Shown here in pieces: positions 28,437 to 37,800 of a stretch of 54,077 bases of DNA. The number at the start of each line of letters is the position of its first letter. Positions within the stretch are counted from its first letter, which is position 1. A program made the position numbers and the translations under genes. This DNA is from Rhodocyclaceae bacterium. GTDB lineage: Bacteria > Pseudomonadota > Gammaproteobacteria > Burkholderiales > Rhodocyclaceae. Under the pieces are notes generated by a model. The model had not been told where the DNA came from. It searched no databases and worked only from the letters and a program-made list of their open reading frames with translations. Where the stretch lies: assembly GCA_030682175.1 (NCBI GenBank), contig JAUXOM010000006.1:1-54077 (forward strand), in the 5' to 3' direction.

Positions 28437-29510
28437 ATGGACATCCACAGCAAACCCATCCAGCAACGTATCGACTGGGTATTCGACCTCGCCGATCGCC
28501 ACGGCGCAGATTTCCGCAGTCCCGAAGCCTGGCTGGCGCGCGAACGCTACCTCGCCGAGCATACGACCGCCATCGCCGTAATGAAGTGCATGGACGGGCG
28601 CATCAACCTCCCGGTCACCACCAACACCCCCGTCGGCATCCTGATGCCCTTCCGCAACCTCGGCGGCATGTTCGATCTCGGCTGGCCGCACCTGGGCGAG
28701 GTCGTGGCCCACCATGTCCAGCGCATGGTAAGCAGCGGCCGGCGTGTGCTGTTCCTCATTACCTACCATTATTCCAAGGGCAGCCCGCAGCGCGGCTGCG
28801 CCGGGTTCAACTACGACACCGAGGCGGCTGTCGCTCACGTCCACGAGATTCGCCGTCAGGTTGCTCACATTTTTGGTGCGGCGCACGGCACGGTTTATCC
28901 GCTGATTTGCGGCATCGAAACCGACGAGGACGCGATGATCGTGCACGGCACCAACGGCGAGAAGCTCGATCTATCCACCCTCACCGAGAACGAACGCACC
29001 GCGCTGGAACCACGACTCGCCGCCCTGCTGCCCGACATGCCCGCGCAGATGCGCAACGACCTCATGCCGCTGCTCCACGGCAACCTCAAGCGAATTGATT
29101 CGGTGCGCGAGCAGATCAAGCGCAACGAGCGCCATCTCGACATCGAACACCGCGAATGGATGATCTGCGTCGGCCGCGGCTTCGACTTCCTGCACACCCC
29201 CAACCTCGCCTTGATCATCGGGCCCTACAGCCCGAACCTCGGTGAACCCATCCGCCGCGCCGCCGGCATCATCCAGGCCAACATGCAAGCCGGCCGCATC
29301 CCCGACGATGGTTTTCTGCTGCTCAGTTCGGTGCTCTATGACGAAATCGGCGTCGACCGGGCGCGCGCCGAACTCAAGAGCCGCTTCCTGGCCAAATTCG
29401 CCGCCGAAGTGGTCAGCGCGGAGTTTCCGGAACTTGCCAGCAAAATGGCCACACGCACCGCCGTGCTTGACTGGCGCTCGCGCACCCTGGAAACGATTGC
29501 GCCAAGCTAA
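28437..29510 (+). CDS. Stand-alone CsoSCA-like (beta-class) carbonic anhydrase
   Basis: The 357-residue protein shows beta-carbonic-anhydrase-type zinc ligands: Cys51 in KCMDGR (the CXDXR motif, with Asp53 and Arg55 as dyad), His111 (ITYHYSKGS) and Cys121 (RGCAGF). A His and Cys spacing of 10, rather than 2 as in ordinary beta enzymes, resembles the carboxysome-shell CsoSCA branch. No carboxysome shell or RuBisCO gene is in the window and no signal peptide is seen, so it should be cytoplasmic. Beside dabA/dabB, a role in CO2/bicarbonate interconversion is plausible. Family call is from motifs; activity is inferred. GGAGATAAC precedes the ATG. Confidence 0.62.
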   Translation: MDIHSKPIQQRIDWVFDLADRHGADFRSPEAWLARERYLAEHTTAIAVMKCMDGRINLPVTTNTPVGILMPFRNLGGMFDLGWPHLGEVVAHHVQRMVSSGRRVLFLITYHYSKGSPQRGCAGFNYDTEAAVAHVHEIRRQVAHIFGAAHGTVYPLICGIETDEDAMIVHGTNGEKLDLSTLTENERTALEPRLAALLPDMPAQMRNDLMPLLHGNLKRIDSVREQIKRNERHLDIEHREWMICVGRGFDFLHTPNLALIIGPYSPNLGEPIRRAAGIIQANMQAGRIPDDGFLLLSSVLYDEIGVDRARAELKSRFLAKFAAEVVSAEFPELASKMATRTAVLDWRSRTLETIAPS

Positions 29511-29516
29511 TCATCG

Positions 29517-29614
29517 ATGCATTTCGCAATACCTTGAGCAATTTGCAACGATGTTTATTTACTTTATAAATCAGTCTTTTATGTCTTTATCTGCACACTA
29601 GCTGCATTTCGCAA
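29517..29614. promoter_or_regulatory. Repeated NNGC-N5-GCAA boxes upstream of the small-protein gene
   Basis: ATGC-ATTTC-GCAA (29517-29529), GAGC-AATTT-GCAA (29536-29548) and CTGC-ATTTC-GCAA (29602-29614) are alike. ATTTCGCAA also occurs at 42445-42453, and full dyads TTGC-N5-GCAA lie at 42496 and 42583, in the control region of the dab operon and sensor kinase. They are candidate binding sites for a shared activator. Confidence 0.45.
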
Positions 29615-29617
29615 CAT

Positions 29618-29653
29618 GAAACAGAAATGTCGCACATGCGATATTTCTGTTTC
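29618..29653. promoter_or_regulatory. 36-base palindrome upstream of a sigma-54 promoter
   Basis: GAAACAGAAAT (29618-29628) and ATTTCTGTTTC (29643-29653) are inverted, and inside them TCGCA-CA-TGCGA is also palindromic. Only one mismatched pair (29629/29642) breaks the 17-base arms. The centre is about 48 bases upstream of the -24 element, a possible enhancer-binding site. It is not followed by a T-run, so a terminator is unlikely. Confidence 0.55.
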
Positions 29654-29682
29654 AATTCAATAGCATAAATAGATTTTCATGC

Positions 29683-29697
29683 TGGCACGAATTGTGC
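29683..29697 (+). promoter_or_regulatory. Sigma-54 (-24/-12) promoter
   Basis: TGGCACGAATTGTGC matches TGGCACG-N4-TTGC at all positions but one, with the invariant GG and GC at correct spacing. Transcription would start near 29709, 24 bases before the ATG of the 105-residue protein. The same core (TGGCACG-N2-TTGTGC) occurs in the dab operon promoter at 42399-42415. Confidence 0.65.
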
Positions 29698-29732
29698 GTC
29701 TATTAACGTACACATCACCGAGGACCGCCGCC

Positions 29733-30050
29733 ATGAAAACCCTACTACACGCCCTGAAACGCTTCCTTGCCGCGCTGCCAAGCCATCGCGAGGCTCATCT
29801 GCAACTCGGCAGCTTCTATGCCACCTCCGGCAGCGCAGCCACAACAGAACGTCGGCTCAGTCTTGAGCAACAAGCTTCCCCTGCGGCGGGTGAAATCATG
29901 TCAACCCGTCGCGTGGCTCATCTGCAACTATTCAGCATCTACACCGAACTGGGCCGTGCGGCAAAGCTGGAACAGCGGCACGCACGCACAATAGCCGCAA
30001 CACAAAAATACAATTTGTTTGGTGAGCAAATGACGCCTGCGGCAGGATAA
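29733..30050 (+). CDS. Small protein with two similar halves (TPR-like), function unknown
   Basis: The 105-residue product has two related segments: REAHLQLGSFYATSGSAATT...PAAG (about residues 19-53) and RVAHLQLFSIYTELGRAAKL...PAAG (about 60-105). Each has the pattern AHLQL-X-S-X-Y-X3-G-X-AA, similar to one TPR helix pair. No signal peptide is seen. A sigma-54 promoter lies 35 bases upstream and a strong terminator 16 bases downstream, so it is a separate transcript. Similar control to the dab operon suggests a role in inorganic carbon response. I do not recognise the family. The Shine-Dalgarno is weak (GAGGACCGCC). Confidence 0.6.
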   Translation: MKTLLHALKRFLAALPSHREAHLQLGSFYATSGSAATTERRLSLEQQASPAAGEIMSTRRVAHLQLFSIYTELGRAAKLEQRHARTIAATQKYNLFGEQMTPAAG

Positions 30051-30065
30051 GACCGCTTCCCCCCG

Positions 30066-30105
30066 GCAAGAGGGCGCCGCAACAGCGGCGCCCTCTTGCT
30101 TTTTA
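30066..30105 (+). terminator. Rho-independent terminator after the small-protein gene
   Basis: Perfect 15-bp stem (GCAAGAGGGCGCCGC and its complement) with an AACA loop and a run of T on the plus strand. The minus-strand side lacks a T-run, so it serves the plus-strand transcript. Confidence 0.9.
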
Positions 30106-30106
30106 C

Positions 30107-31576
30107 TCAGCCCAAGCGTCCGAGCCAGGCCTCTGCGGCAGGTTGCATCAGGTCGAGAAGCAAGGCCGGGAAAAACCCGAAGAAAATGATCAGGAGCGCG
30201 AAACTCAGTGCTACCCAGAGTTCGCGCGGGCGCAAATCTTCGGCTTCGATGACTGCCTGGCGGACTGCCGGGCCGAAGAAAACGCGCCGATAGATGCCGA
30301 GGAAATAGGCGGCCCCGACCACCATGCCGAAAAGCGCGGCAAGCCCTGCGCCGGCATGACTCTTGAAGGTCGACATCAGGATCAGGAGTTCGGCGGGGAA
30401 ACCCGAAGTGCCCGGCAGACCCATGCCGGCCAAGCCGTAAAGCAGGAAGAAGCTCGCCAGCAGCGGCATGCTGCGCGCGGCGCCGCCAAGGTTGGCGATG
30501 TCGGTCGAACCGGTCCGGTGATGCAGATAGCTGGTCAACAGGAAGAGTCCGCCGGCAACGATGGAAAAGTTGAGCAGTTGCAACACGGCACCCTGCAACC
30601 CCTGCATGCTGAATGTAGCCAGCCCGAGCAGGACGAGTCCGACGTGGGAAAGACTGGCATAGGCAAGCATGCGCCGGAGATTGGTCTGTGCCAGCGCGGC
30701 GAGCGCGCCATACAGGATCGCCACCACGCCCAGGCCGGCCAACAGCCAGTGCAGATCCTGTGCGGCATCCGGCGCCAGCGGCACGGCAAAGCGAATCAGA
30801 CCATAAACGCCCAACTTCATGCCGGTCAGCAGCGCTGCCACTGCAGCCGGTCCTTCCATGGAGATCAGCGGCAACCAGGTATGCAACGGGAACACCGGCA
30901 CCTTGACCCCGAAACCGATCAACAGCAGCAGGAACACAAGGTATTGGGTACTTGCAGGCAAGGGCGTTGCCAGCAGCGTGGGCAGATCGAACACCAGCGG
31001 GCCACCGGCGGTCGCCGCGCCAAAAGCGAGGACAAGGATGCCGAAGAGCAGCGGAATTCCTCCGGCCAGCATCACCAATGTGTATTTCATCGCGGCATGG
31101 CGGCGGTTGGCACCGATGCCCCAGAGGCTCACCAAAAAGTACAGCGGCACCAGGGTAAATTCCCAGAAGAGGAAAAACAGCACCGTATCAAGTGCGCAAA
31201 ACACCCCCAGGGTGGCCGTCTCAAGCAACATCAACAGGCTGTAGTAAAGCCGCGGTAGCGTATGCACGCTGTTCCAGGAAGCAAGTATGACGCCGATGAA
31301 CAGCAGCACCGCAGCCGGCAAGAAAAGGATCGAGATGCCGTCGACGCCAACCATGTAGTGAACATTGAGGCTCGGAATCCAGTCGTATTTCTCAACCAGC
31401 TGAAACCCCGGTTGTTTGGGATCGAAAACAAACACCGCCACCAGCGCGACGACCAGATCAATCAACGCCGTGGCGAGCGCAATGCCGCGCGCCCAGCCCG
31501 GTCGCGGCAACAGCCAGGCGAGTAAAGCACCGGCGGGCAGGGTCAGAAACAGCAGGGAAAGCAGGGGGAAGCTCAT
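30107..31576 (-). CDS. NuoM/MrpD-like proton-translocating subunit of the dab operon
   Basis: The 489-residue protein has about 14 TM helices and the NuoM signature: FWEFTLVPLYFLVSLWG with the key Glu, and GFGVKVPVFPLHTWLP with the key Lys. Such antiporter-like subunits move protons in complex I and Mrp. No other complex I gene is present. As the last gene of the usp-sulP-dab operon, it probably joins the DabA-DabB assembly. The ATG at 31576 follows GGAGGTGGC. A repeat element lies in the 114-base gap upstream. Confidence 0.82.
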   Translation of the reverse strand: MSFPLLSLLFLTLPAGALLAWLLPRPGWARGIALATALIDLVVALVAVFVFDPKQPGFQLVEKYDWIPSLNVHYMVGVDGISILFLPAAVLLFIGVILASWNSVHTLPRLYYSLLMLLETATLGVFCALDTVLFFLFWEFTLVPLYFLVSLWGIGANRRHAAMKYTLVMLAGGIPLLFGILVLAFGAATAGGPLVFDLPTLLATPLPASTQYLVFLLLLIGFGVKVPVFPLHTWLPLISMEGPAAVAALLTGMKLGVYGLIRFAVPLAPDAAQDLHWLLAGLGVVAILYGALAALAQTNLRRMLAYASLSHVGLVLLGLATFSMQGLQGAVLQLLNFSIVAGGLFLLTSYLHHRTGSTDIANLGGAARSMPLLASFFLLYGLAGMGLPGTSGFPAELLILMSTFKSHAGAGLAALFGMVVGAAYFLGIYRRVFFGPAVRQAVIEAEDLRPRELWVALSFALLIIFFGFFPALLLDLMQPAAEAWLGRLG

Positions 31577-31690
31577 GCCACCTCCGCCGGGCCGTCCCAA
31601 GGAGGCGGCAAGTCAACGCACCGGAAGGCGCAACGCGCCTGAACACACGTCACCCCCTTCCGGGGGAAGGGGGCTGGGGGGAAGGGGGAT
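31577..31690. repeat. GC-rich repeat element inside the dab operon
   Basis: The gap between two NuoM-like genes starts near GCCGGGCCGTCCCAAGG, which is like the reversed right end of the 6818, 17342 and 49956 elements, and ends with a C-run/G-run inverted segment (CCCCCTTCCGGGGG). It ends right at the ribosome binding site of the next gene. Confidence 0.5.
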
Positions 31691-33199
31691 TTATCCATGG
31701 CCAAATCGCGCGGCAAGTGCCTTGAGGGTGGGCTCGATCAGGTTGAGCCAGGGTTCAAAGTAGAAACCCGCCAGTAACAAAACCGCGACGACAATGCCAC
31801 CCACCAGATATTCCATTGGCAATGTACGTTCGATGGCGGACGCCCGCCCCTCCTGGCGCGGTGCCAGGAAGGCCTTCTGAAATGCCCAGAGCAGAAAGCC
31901 CGCGGCGATGACGTTGCCGAGCGCCGCCGCGACTGTCGGCAATGCGCCAAAGCGCTCCATGGCCGCTTCAAGCACGAAATGCACGGCATCGAATCCCGGC
32001 GTGCCGGGCATGCCGACAATGGAAAACCCGCCGATGAGAAAGCAGAGGGCGATGAATGGGATCCGCTCGAACAAGCCGCCAAGTTTGTCCAGGTCGGTGG
32101 TGTTGGTACGCCGAAAAACGAAACCGACCATGAACAGCATCACCGTCACCGCCAGCCCGAAGTTTACCGACAGCAGCACCGCACCGGTCAGGCCAAGCGG
32201 ATGAAGGGAGAATATGCCGATGACAATGAGCCCGGTATGGCTGATCACGGCAAAGGACAGCAGACGGCGCAGGTTGGTTTGCAGGAAAGCGAGGATCGCT
32301 GCATAAAAAACACCGGTCATGGCAAAGGCAACGATGGCGTTTTGCCAGGCCTCCACCGCCTCCGCAGTCAGCGGCAGGAGGAACCGCAGCATGCCGTAGA
32401 TGCCGATCTTGACGCCCAGCAACAGCGATGGGGCAATGGCAACCATGCCACGATGCGCGACGGGTGGCAGCCAACCGTGCAGGGGGAACAGGGGAGTACG
32501 CACTGCCAGACCGAAGAACAGCAGAAAAAAGGCGATTGACTGAAAGCTTCCCCGCGCCGGTTCCTTGACGAGGTCAAACAGGTCGAAGCTCCAGTGGCCG
32601 GTAACGCTGGCATGGTGCCAGGCGAGGACAATCACGCCGCCCACCAGAAGCAGCACGCCGACACCCTGAAACTGCAGGAAGCGGGTCATGGCCAACAGGC
32701 GATGTTCCCGGGTTGATGTCGACCAGTGGCCGATCAGATAGCCGGCGACGGCGAGTTCGACCACCGAAAACATCACGAACCACATGAGGTTCATCGTGAC
32801 CAGCGTCGTCATCAGTGCTGCCTCGGCCAACAGGATCAGCGCCATCAAGCGGCCGGGTTGAGCCAGTCCGCGCACCAGGCCGTAGAGTGTCATCAGCACG
32901 GCGATCAGCGCTGCCAATAAAACAAACAGGACCGTGATGCCGTCGGCGGCGGCATGGTAGCCGAGCCCCCATGCCCCCTCGACACGCTCGGCCATTTGCA
33001 GTGCCGGCGTTGTCGCGTCGATATGCCGATAGAGAACAAAGCCGAGCCACAACTCGGCCAGTGCAACAACACGACCCAGAGCCACGGCAACGGTGCGTTC
33101 GCCCAGTGCAAGAATGATGATCGCGCCGGCGAGCGGCAACAACTGCAGCAACGCAAGAATTGGCCAGCTGGCCTGCTGTGTCCAGAGAATTTCGGTCAC
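31691..33199 (-). CDS. Divergent NuoM/N-like membrane subunit of the dab operon
   Basis: The 502-residue protein has about 14 TM helices and the proton-conducting antiporter fold of NuoM/NuoN/MrpD. The Glu is kept (SVVELAVAGYLIG), but the Lys of the usual VK-P motif is Arg (LAVRTPLFPLHGWLP), so it is a divergent paralogue. The start is GTG at 33199, preceded by GGAGGTTGGGTC and overlapping the stop of a 32-codon gene (GTGA). It probably belongs to the DAB assembly; ion specificity is unknown. Confidence 0.8.
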   Translation of the reverse strand: MTEILWTQQASWPILALLQLLPLAGAIIILALGERTVAVALGRVVALAELWLGFVLYRHIDATTPALQMAERVEGAWGLGYHAAADGITVLFVLLAALIAVLMTLYGLVRGLAQPGRLMALILLAEAALMTTLVTMNLMWFVMFSVVELAVAGYLIGHWSTSTREHRLLAMTRFLQFQGVGVLLLVGGVIVLAWHHASVTGHWSFDLFDLVKEPARGSFQSIAFFLLFFGLAVRTPLFPLHGWLPPVAHRGMVAIAPSLLLGVKIGIYGMLRFLLPLTAEAVEAWQNAIVAFAMTGVFYAAILAFLQTNLRRLLSFAVISHTGLIVIGIFSLHPLGLTGAVLLSVNFGLAVTVMLFMVGFVFRRTNTTDLDKLGGLFERIPFIALCFLIGGFSIVGMPGTPGFDAVHFVLEAAMERFGALPTVAAALGNVIAAGFLLWAFQKAFLAPRQEGRASAIERTLPMEYLVGGIVVAVLLLAGFYFEPWLNLIEPTLKALAARFGHG

Positions 33200-33294
33200 G
33201 ACCCAACCTCCACCAGGTCGCCAGTGGCAATCGACGCTGCAACGCCATGGTTGAAGGCACGCAGAGCCAGAAGGAAAAAGGTCCGGGTTGTCAT
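33196..33294 (-). CDS. 32-residue microprotein translationally coupled between dabB and a NuoM-like gene
   Basis: A reading frame of 32 codons (MTTRTFFLLALRAFNHGVAA, then 12 more residues) exactly fills the gap after dabB. Its ATG overlaps the dabB stop (ATGA) and its TGA overlaps the GTG start of the next gene (GTGA). The ribosome binding site of that next gene lies inside it. Residues 6-24 are hydrophobic enough for a short membrane helix. The two stop/start overlaps argue that it is translated, either as a small subunit or as a coupling leader. No family is recognised. Confidence 0.5.
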   Translation of the reverse strand: MTTRTFFLLALRAFNHGVAASIATGDLVEVGS

Positions 33295-34829
33295 AGGATG
33301 ATGACGAAGGTGGCCACCACCAGCAGGATCAGGTAGCGTGGCCGTTCCAGCAGTGCCTCGAGGACCAGCAGATATTCGCCGGCACGACGCATTGCCCGTA
33401 CCAAGGGGCCGGCACCCTGCCGCATGACAAGGCGCGATTCGAAACGGTGCAGACGTTCGGCAACCCAGACGAGAACGGCGCCGGCCAGTCCGTGGCCGCG
33501 AATCACCATATCCTGCTCGGTCTCGCTGAACGCACCAGCGCGGCGCCGCGCCGGCATGCCAACGAGGTGGGCGAGCACATTGTCGTCAAAATCGCGCATA
33601 TCCCTGGCGACTGCGCGGGTCGGACGGATCAGCATGCTCACCGCCAACTGGTCAAGCCAGAAACGCTGCAGAGCGGCGGTGTACAGCCACTGCCGGCCGG
33701 CCAGCCAGGCGGGTACCCGCCTGGCTTTTTCAGTAACCAGATACATGTAGGACGGCGCCAGCAGAAACTGGTAGGCACGCCAGATCGTGTGCAGTGCCAT
33801 ATGCCAGGCAGCGACCTGGAACCAGCCCAGGCCGCAGGCGAGGAACATCAGCCCGACCTGGGTCATGGTGGCGAAAATCAGCGAGGATTTGACGTCGGTC
33901 TGGACAAGGCCCACCAACCAGCCATACAGCGCGGTCAGCGCGCCAACAACAGCGAGGGCAAGCATCACGCCTGGCGTATGCCACAACACCGGTTCGAGCC
34001 GGAGCACCAGATAGACCCCGGCATGAATCATCACCGCACCATAGAAGATGGCCGAGGACGGCGTCGGTCCCTCAAGGGCGCGGCTGATCCACACGGAAAA
34101 GGGGAATTGCGCCGACTTGATCAAGGCGGCCAGCAGGAAACCAAACAGGACCAGCCGTGCCGTGACCTTGTCGAAGGTGCCGGCATTGTCTGCCCAGTGC
34201 GCCAGCCCCGCCCACTCGACCGTGCCCAGCCACCACGCGGCAAGCGCGATGCCAAGAATGAAGCCGGCATCGCCGATGCGGTTGGTCATGAAGGCCCACA
34301 AGGCATTGTTCGTCGCCACCGGTCGATCGTAGGCATAGCCAATCAGCAGAAACGAGCTGATGCCCGCGAACTCCCAGCCGACGAAAGTCAGCACCGCATT
34401 GCCTGACAGCACGATCAGCAGCATGCCGGCGAGAAACACGCACATGAAGATGTAAAAGCGGTGGAAGCCGGGTTCGCGATGGAGATAGTGGCGCGAGAAA
34501 CGCAAGCTCACCAGGCCGACCAGCGCCACCAGTGTTGCATAGGAAAGAGACAGGCCATCAATGACAAAGGATATCGGGATGGCAAATCCGCCACTGGCGA
34601 ACCAGGTGCCGATGGCCACGTGGCCGGGCACGCCTTCGAGCAGCGCCAGCACATCAAGGCCGAGCAGTCCAAGCAGCGCGAGCCAGGCCGCACCCTCGGC
34701 GAGCCGGGCGGTGGGCGGCTCGCCGGCATCGCCCCGTGCCTGTCCGGAAAGGAGGTAAACCGTAATGCCGCCCGCCGCCAGCAGCGGCAACAGCGGAATC
34801 AGCATGACCAGGACGAACAGACAGTTCAT
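33291..34829 (-). CDS. dabB: DabB, NuoL/MrpA-like membrane subunit of the DAB inorganic carbon transporter
   Basis: The 512-residue protein has the NuoL-type TM core (FVGWEFAGISSFLLIGYAYDRP; TNRIGDAGF; SAQFPFSVWISRALEGPTP; SSAIFYGAVMIHAGVYLV in order). The C-terminal part is shorter than NuoL and lacks the long lateral helix. It forms with DabA the energy-coupled, vectorial CO2-to-bicarbonate system. Its ATG overlaps the dabA stop (ATGA), which fits a fixed two-subunit complex. Confidence 0.87.
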   Translation of the reverse strand: MNCLFVLVMLIPLLPLLAAGGITVYLLSGQARGDAGEPPTARLAEGAAWLALLGLLGLDVLALLEGVPGHVAIGTWFASGGFAIPISFVIDGLSLSYATLVALVGLVSLRFSRHYLHREPGFHRFYIFMCVFLAGMLLIVLSGNAVLTFVGWEFAGISSFLLIGYAYDRPVATNNALWAFMTNRIGDAGFILGIALAAWWLGTVEWAGLAHWADNAGTFDKVTARLVLFGFLLAALIKSAQFPFSVWISRALEGPTPSSAIFYGAVMIHAGVYLVLRLEPVLWHTPGVMLALAVVGALTALYGWLVGLVQTDVKSSLIFATMTQVGLMFLACGLGWFQVAAWHMALHTIWRAYQFLLAPSYMYLVTEKARRVPAWLAGRQWLYTAALQRFWLDQLAVSMLIRPTRAVARDMRDFDDNVLAHLVGMPARRRAGAFSETEQDMVIRGHGLAGAVLVWVAERLHRFESRLVMRQGAGPLVRAMRRAGEYLLVLEALLERPRYLILLVVATFVIIL

Positions 34830-37800
34830 GTCGTGACAGTCTCCAGAGGCCGTTCCAGCAACACCGGCGGCAAGGGCTCGCGATTACCCGCGAACCAGTC
34901 GACCGACTGCCGCACGGTCTTCACCGCAAGCTCGCCATGCCACGGCAACCAGCCGCTGACCGGGTCGAACTGGTGAATCGCCCCGCTTTCCGGGTCCTTC
35001 GCCGCAACGATCACCCAGCCGTTGCCGACCAGTTCCTGCAGCGGCGGCTGGCGCTGGTAAATGGCGGTGATGATGTCGAGCGTCTGCTCGATCACCACCA
35101 GCAGCCGCATCGCCTCGTGCACCTCGATCATCTGTTTCGGCAGTCCGGTCGCGAGGTCCGAGGATGCCCCCTGCATGACGCCGAAATAGCCGGCGACGTT
35201 ATGGGTGACCTTGCTGCCGCAGCCGAACTGCTCGTTGTTCACCGTCGAGAAGAAGTATTCCAGGCTGATGCCGGCGCCGACCGCGCCATTGATCAGCAGA
35301 TGGCGTTCGAGCACCTTGCCATCCGGGTCCTGCGTCGGATCATAGGAAATCAGGAACGAGCGGCGGTCAAAGAAGGCGCCGCGACTCATGGCGCGGCGCC
35401 CGAAAAAGGCACAGGCATTGGTGGCGTGGCCGAGTTCGGGACGCGCCTGCGACCAGTCGTTGCGGCGCGCCCAGACATGGCGCAAAGCGGCGGCCGGGTC
35501 CAGATCCAGCGGTGCCGAATAGAGCCGGCGGCAGCGTTCCTGCGCGTGGGCTTGCACCGCCTGGGCCAGGTCGCGATCGACCTGCGCAAAAGTCGGCGCT
35601 AGCGAGACGGCGATATCCTCGGTGTCGTACCAGGTGATCAGGTCATCGGTCGTATTGTGTTCGGCACCGAGAAACCATGTCGTGTCGGGTATGTCGATGC
35701 CGCGCTCGCGCATCAGCGCGCGCACTGCGGAACGATTTGCCATGGCCGCAAAGAGGCGTGCATTGGGACCGGAATGGCGACCGGCGCAGGCGCCACAATC
35801 GTAGGCCGCCAGATGCGGATTATTCAGGCTGTTGGCACCGTGGCCCATGATGACCACCAGCGGGGCAAAGCTCTGCGTCAGACCCAGGCTGGTAAGGAAG
35901 CCGGCAATCCGCTCGGCCTGTTCGCTGTCGGTAAAGCCATCGCGCGGGAACGCCGGCGTCGCCGGTCCGGCATCCGCGGCCGCATTGAGGTCGAGCCGGG
36001 TCGCCACCGGCAAGTCGAAGCCGCGGCGCAAATTGGCACTGATGCGCCCGTATGCACCGGGAGCAAATGAATGCAGCAGCGTACCGGCAAAGGCCAGTGG
36101 CGACGCCAGGATGGAGAGCAGCGTGCCACCGACCAGACGCGTGCGCGTCGTCTGATGCAGGCGGTCCTGCCAGCGCAACCGCTGCCGGTTGCGCTGGCGG
36201 TGCTTTTCAGCCACCGCCTCCGCTTCGGCACGCGGCACTTCATGCACGTTGTGCGCGGGCACGATCACTTGAGGCACCACCGGACACAGCGGCGTTGGCT
36301 CGCGGTCGTCCAGACCATAGTAATTCTGGAATACGGCAAAGTGTGCCGCGCCGCCCAGCGTTTCGAGTTGCGGATTCACCTCTTCGAGGTGACGGCGCAT
36401 GCCTTCCTCGCGGTCGTCCATGCAAAAAACCAGCTGCGCCAGCGGGCCACTATCTGACGGGTGGCCCTGCCAGCGGCCATGGTTGGCGGCGAGGCCGACG
36501 AAGATCTGTTCGCGATAGTGGCGTTCGTAGGCATTCAGCCAGACGAAGCCACGCTGATACTGGTCGAGCCGGGCAAGGCAGGCCAGCATGGTTTCGGCGC
36601 CGCTGCGACCAAGCGCGCGTAATTCGCTGCCCGGGATTCCCAGGTGCTGGGCAAGCCGGAACAATGGCCAGACCGAACGGGGCAGGCTGTGATTCGCCTT
36701 CTGCTCGACCGTGGGCGTGGCGCGCCACGCCTCGACATGCCGGGCAAGCCACACCCACAAACCGGGCACCCGTGGCAGTGCGGCATCGCCCGTAGCGGGC
36801 AGGTGCGGGGTAATCAGGTCAAGCAAGTACTCCGGCAATTCGCCGCTGTGCACGGCATGACGTACCCATAATTCGGTTGGGTGGCCAGCGAAATATTCAC
36901 CGAGTTCATTCAGGTTCGGGGCGACATTCCAGTGGCGCCGGGCGCAATCCGTAACAACCAGACTCTCCAGCACCAGCCGCACCGCAAGGTAGTCCATCAT
37001 CGCCACCGGCACATCCTTGGAACCGGCGTACCCTGGATGATTGTGGCGCCAGAGGAACATACCCGACCAGCCCGGCAGTTCCAGCGCCAGGCGCTCGAGG
37101 TAGGCAGGCCAGCGGTCTTCGGGCAAACCCAGCCGGGTCAGAATGGCAATGACACAGTCGATCGCATTGTCCGGCAGTCGCGAGATTTCGGATCGCGCAT
37201 CGGGCAAGGACTCCAGTTCCCAGAGGATGTCGCGCTGGGCGCTTGCCCGCCAGGCAGCATAGAAACCTAGTGGCCGCGCCGGATTGTTCCATGGTGCGAG
37301 GCCTTGATCGAGATGGGCGCCGAGATGACGCAGCAGGAGCGCTCGCACCCGCTCCAGGGCGTCTTCGGCGGTCAGCGCCTTGAGGAGTGCCCCCGCCGTC
37401 CAGCCAGCGCCGACTTTGTTGGCCCCCCACGCTCGCAAACCCGGCTCGCTGCCCCCCATGAAATCACCCGAAGCGGTGACGGGGGGGCTGGCGTCGGCTT
37501 GGGACGGCCCGGCGCCGACGTTGTTGGCAAGGTCACGCCACAGCGCGGCGGCGGGAGCGGCAAACCGCTGCCTGGCTTCGTCAATGCTGGCAAGGCCCTC
37601 TTCTTCACGGGCCGAAAGTTCAAGCAGTTCCTCGGGATGATCGAAGGCATGGTCGAGCTCGAAGACGTCGAGGCAGGCCGCCCAGAGATCAGCGACGCTG
37701 CGCGCTTCGCCAACTCCGCTGGCCAATAGTCGCTGCCGTGCCGCGGCGGGCACTGCGTCGGCAAACCGGGTCAGTGCCTGGCGCTCCTCGATCTGCCATT

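Noticed and set aside
31573-31698. 41-codon minus-strand ORF (MDKSPFPPAPFPRKG...) overlapping the neighbours in the dab operon
   Set aside because: Although its stop overlaps the next ATG, its sequence is that of the GC-rich repeat lying in the gap, with Pro-rich peptide of a kind seen from such repeats.
35588-35616. Match to the family A repeat (AAAAGTCGGCGCT) inside dabA
   Set aside because: Only the first bases match, and the encoded residues (AVSLAPTFAQVD) fit a normal continuous protein; chance similarity cannot be excluded.
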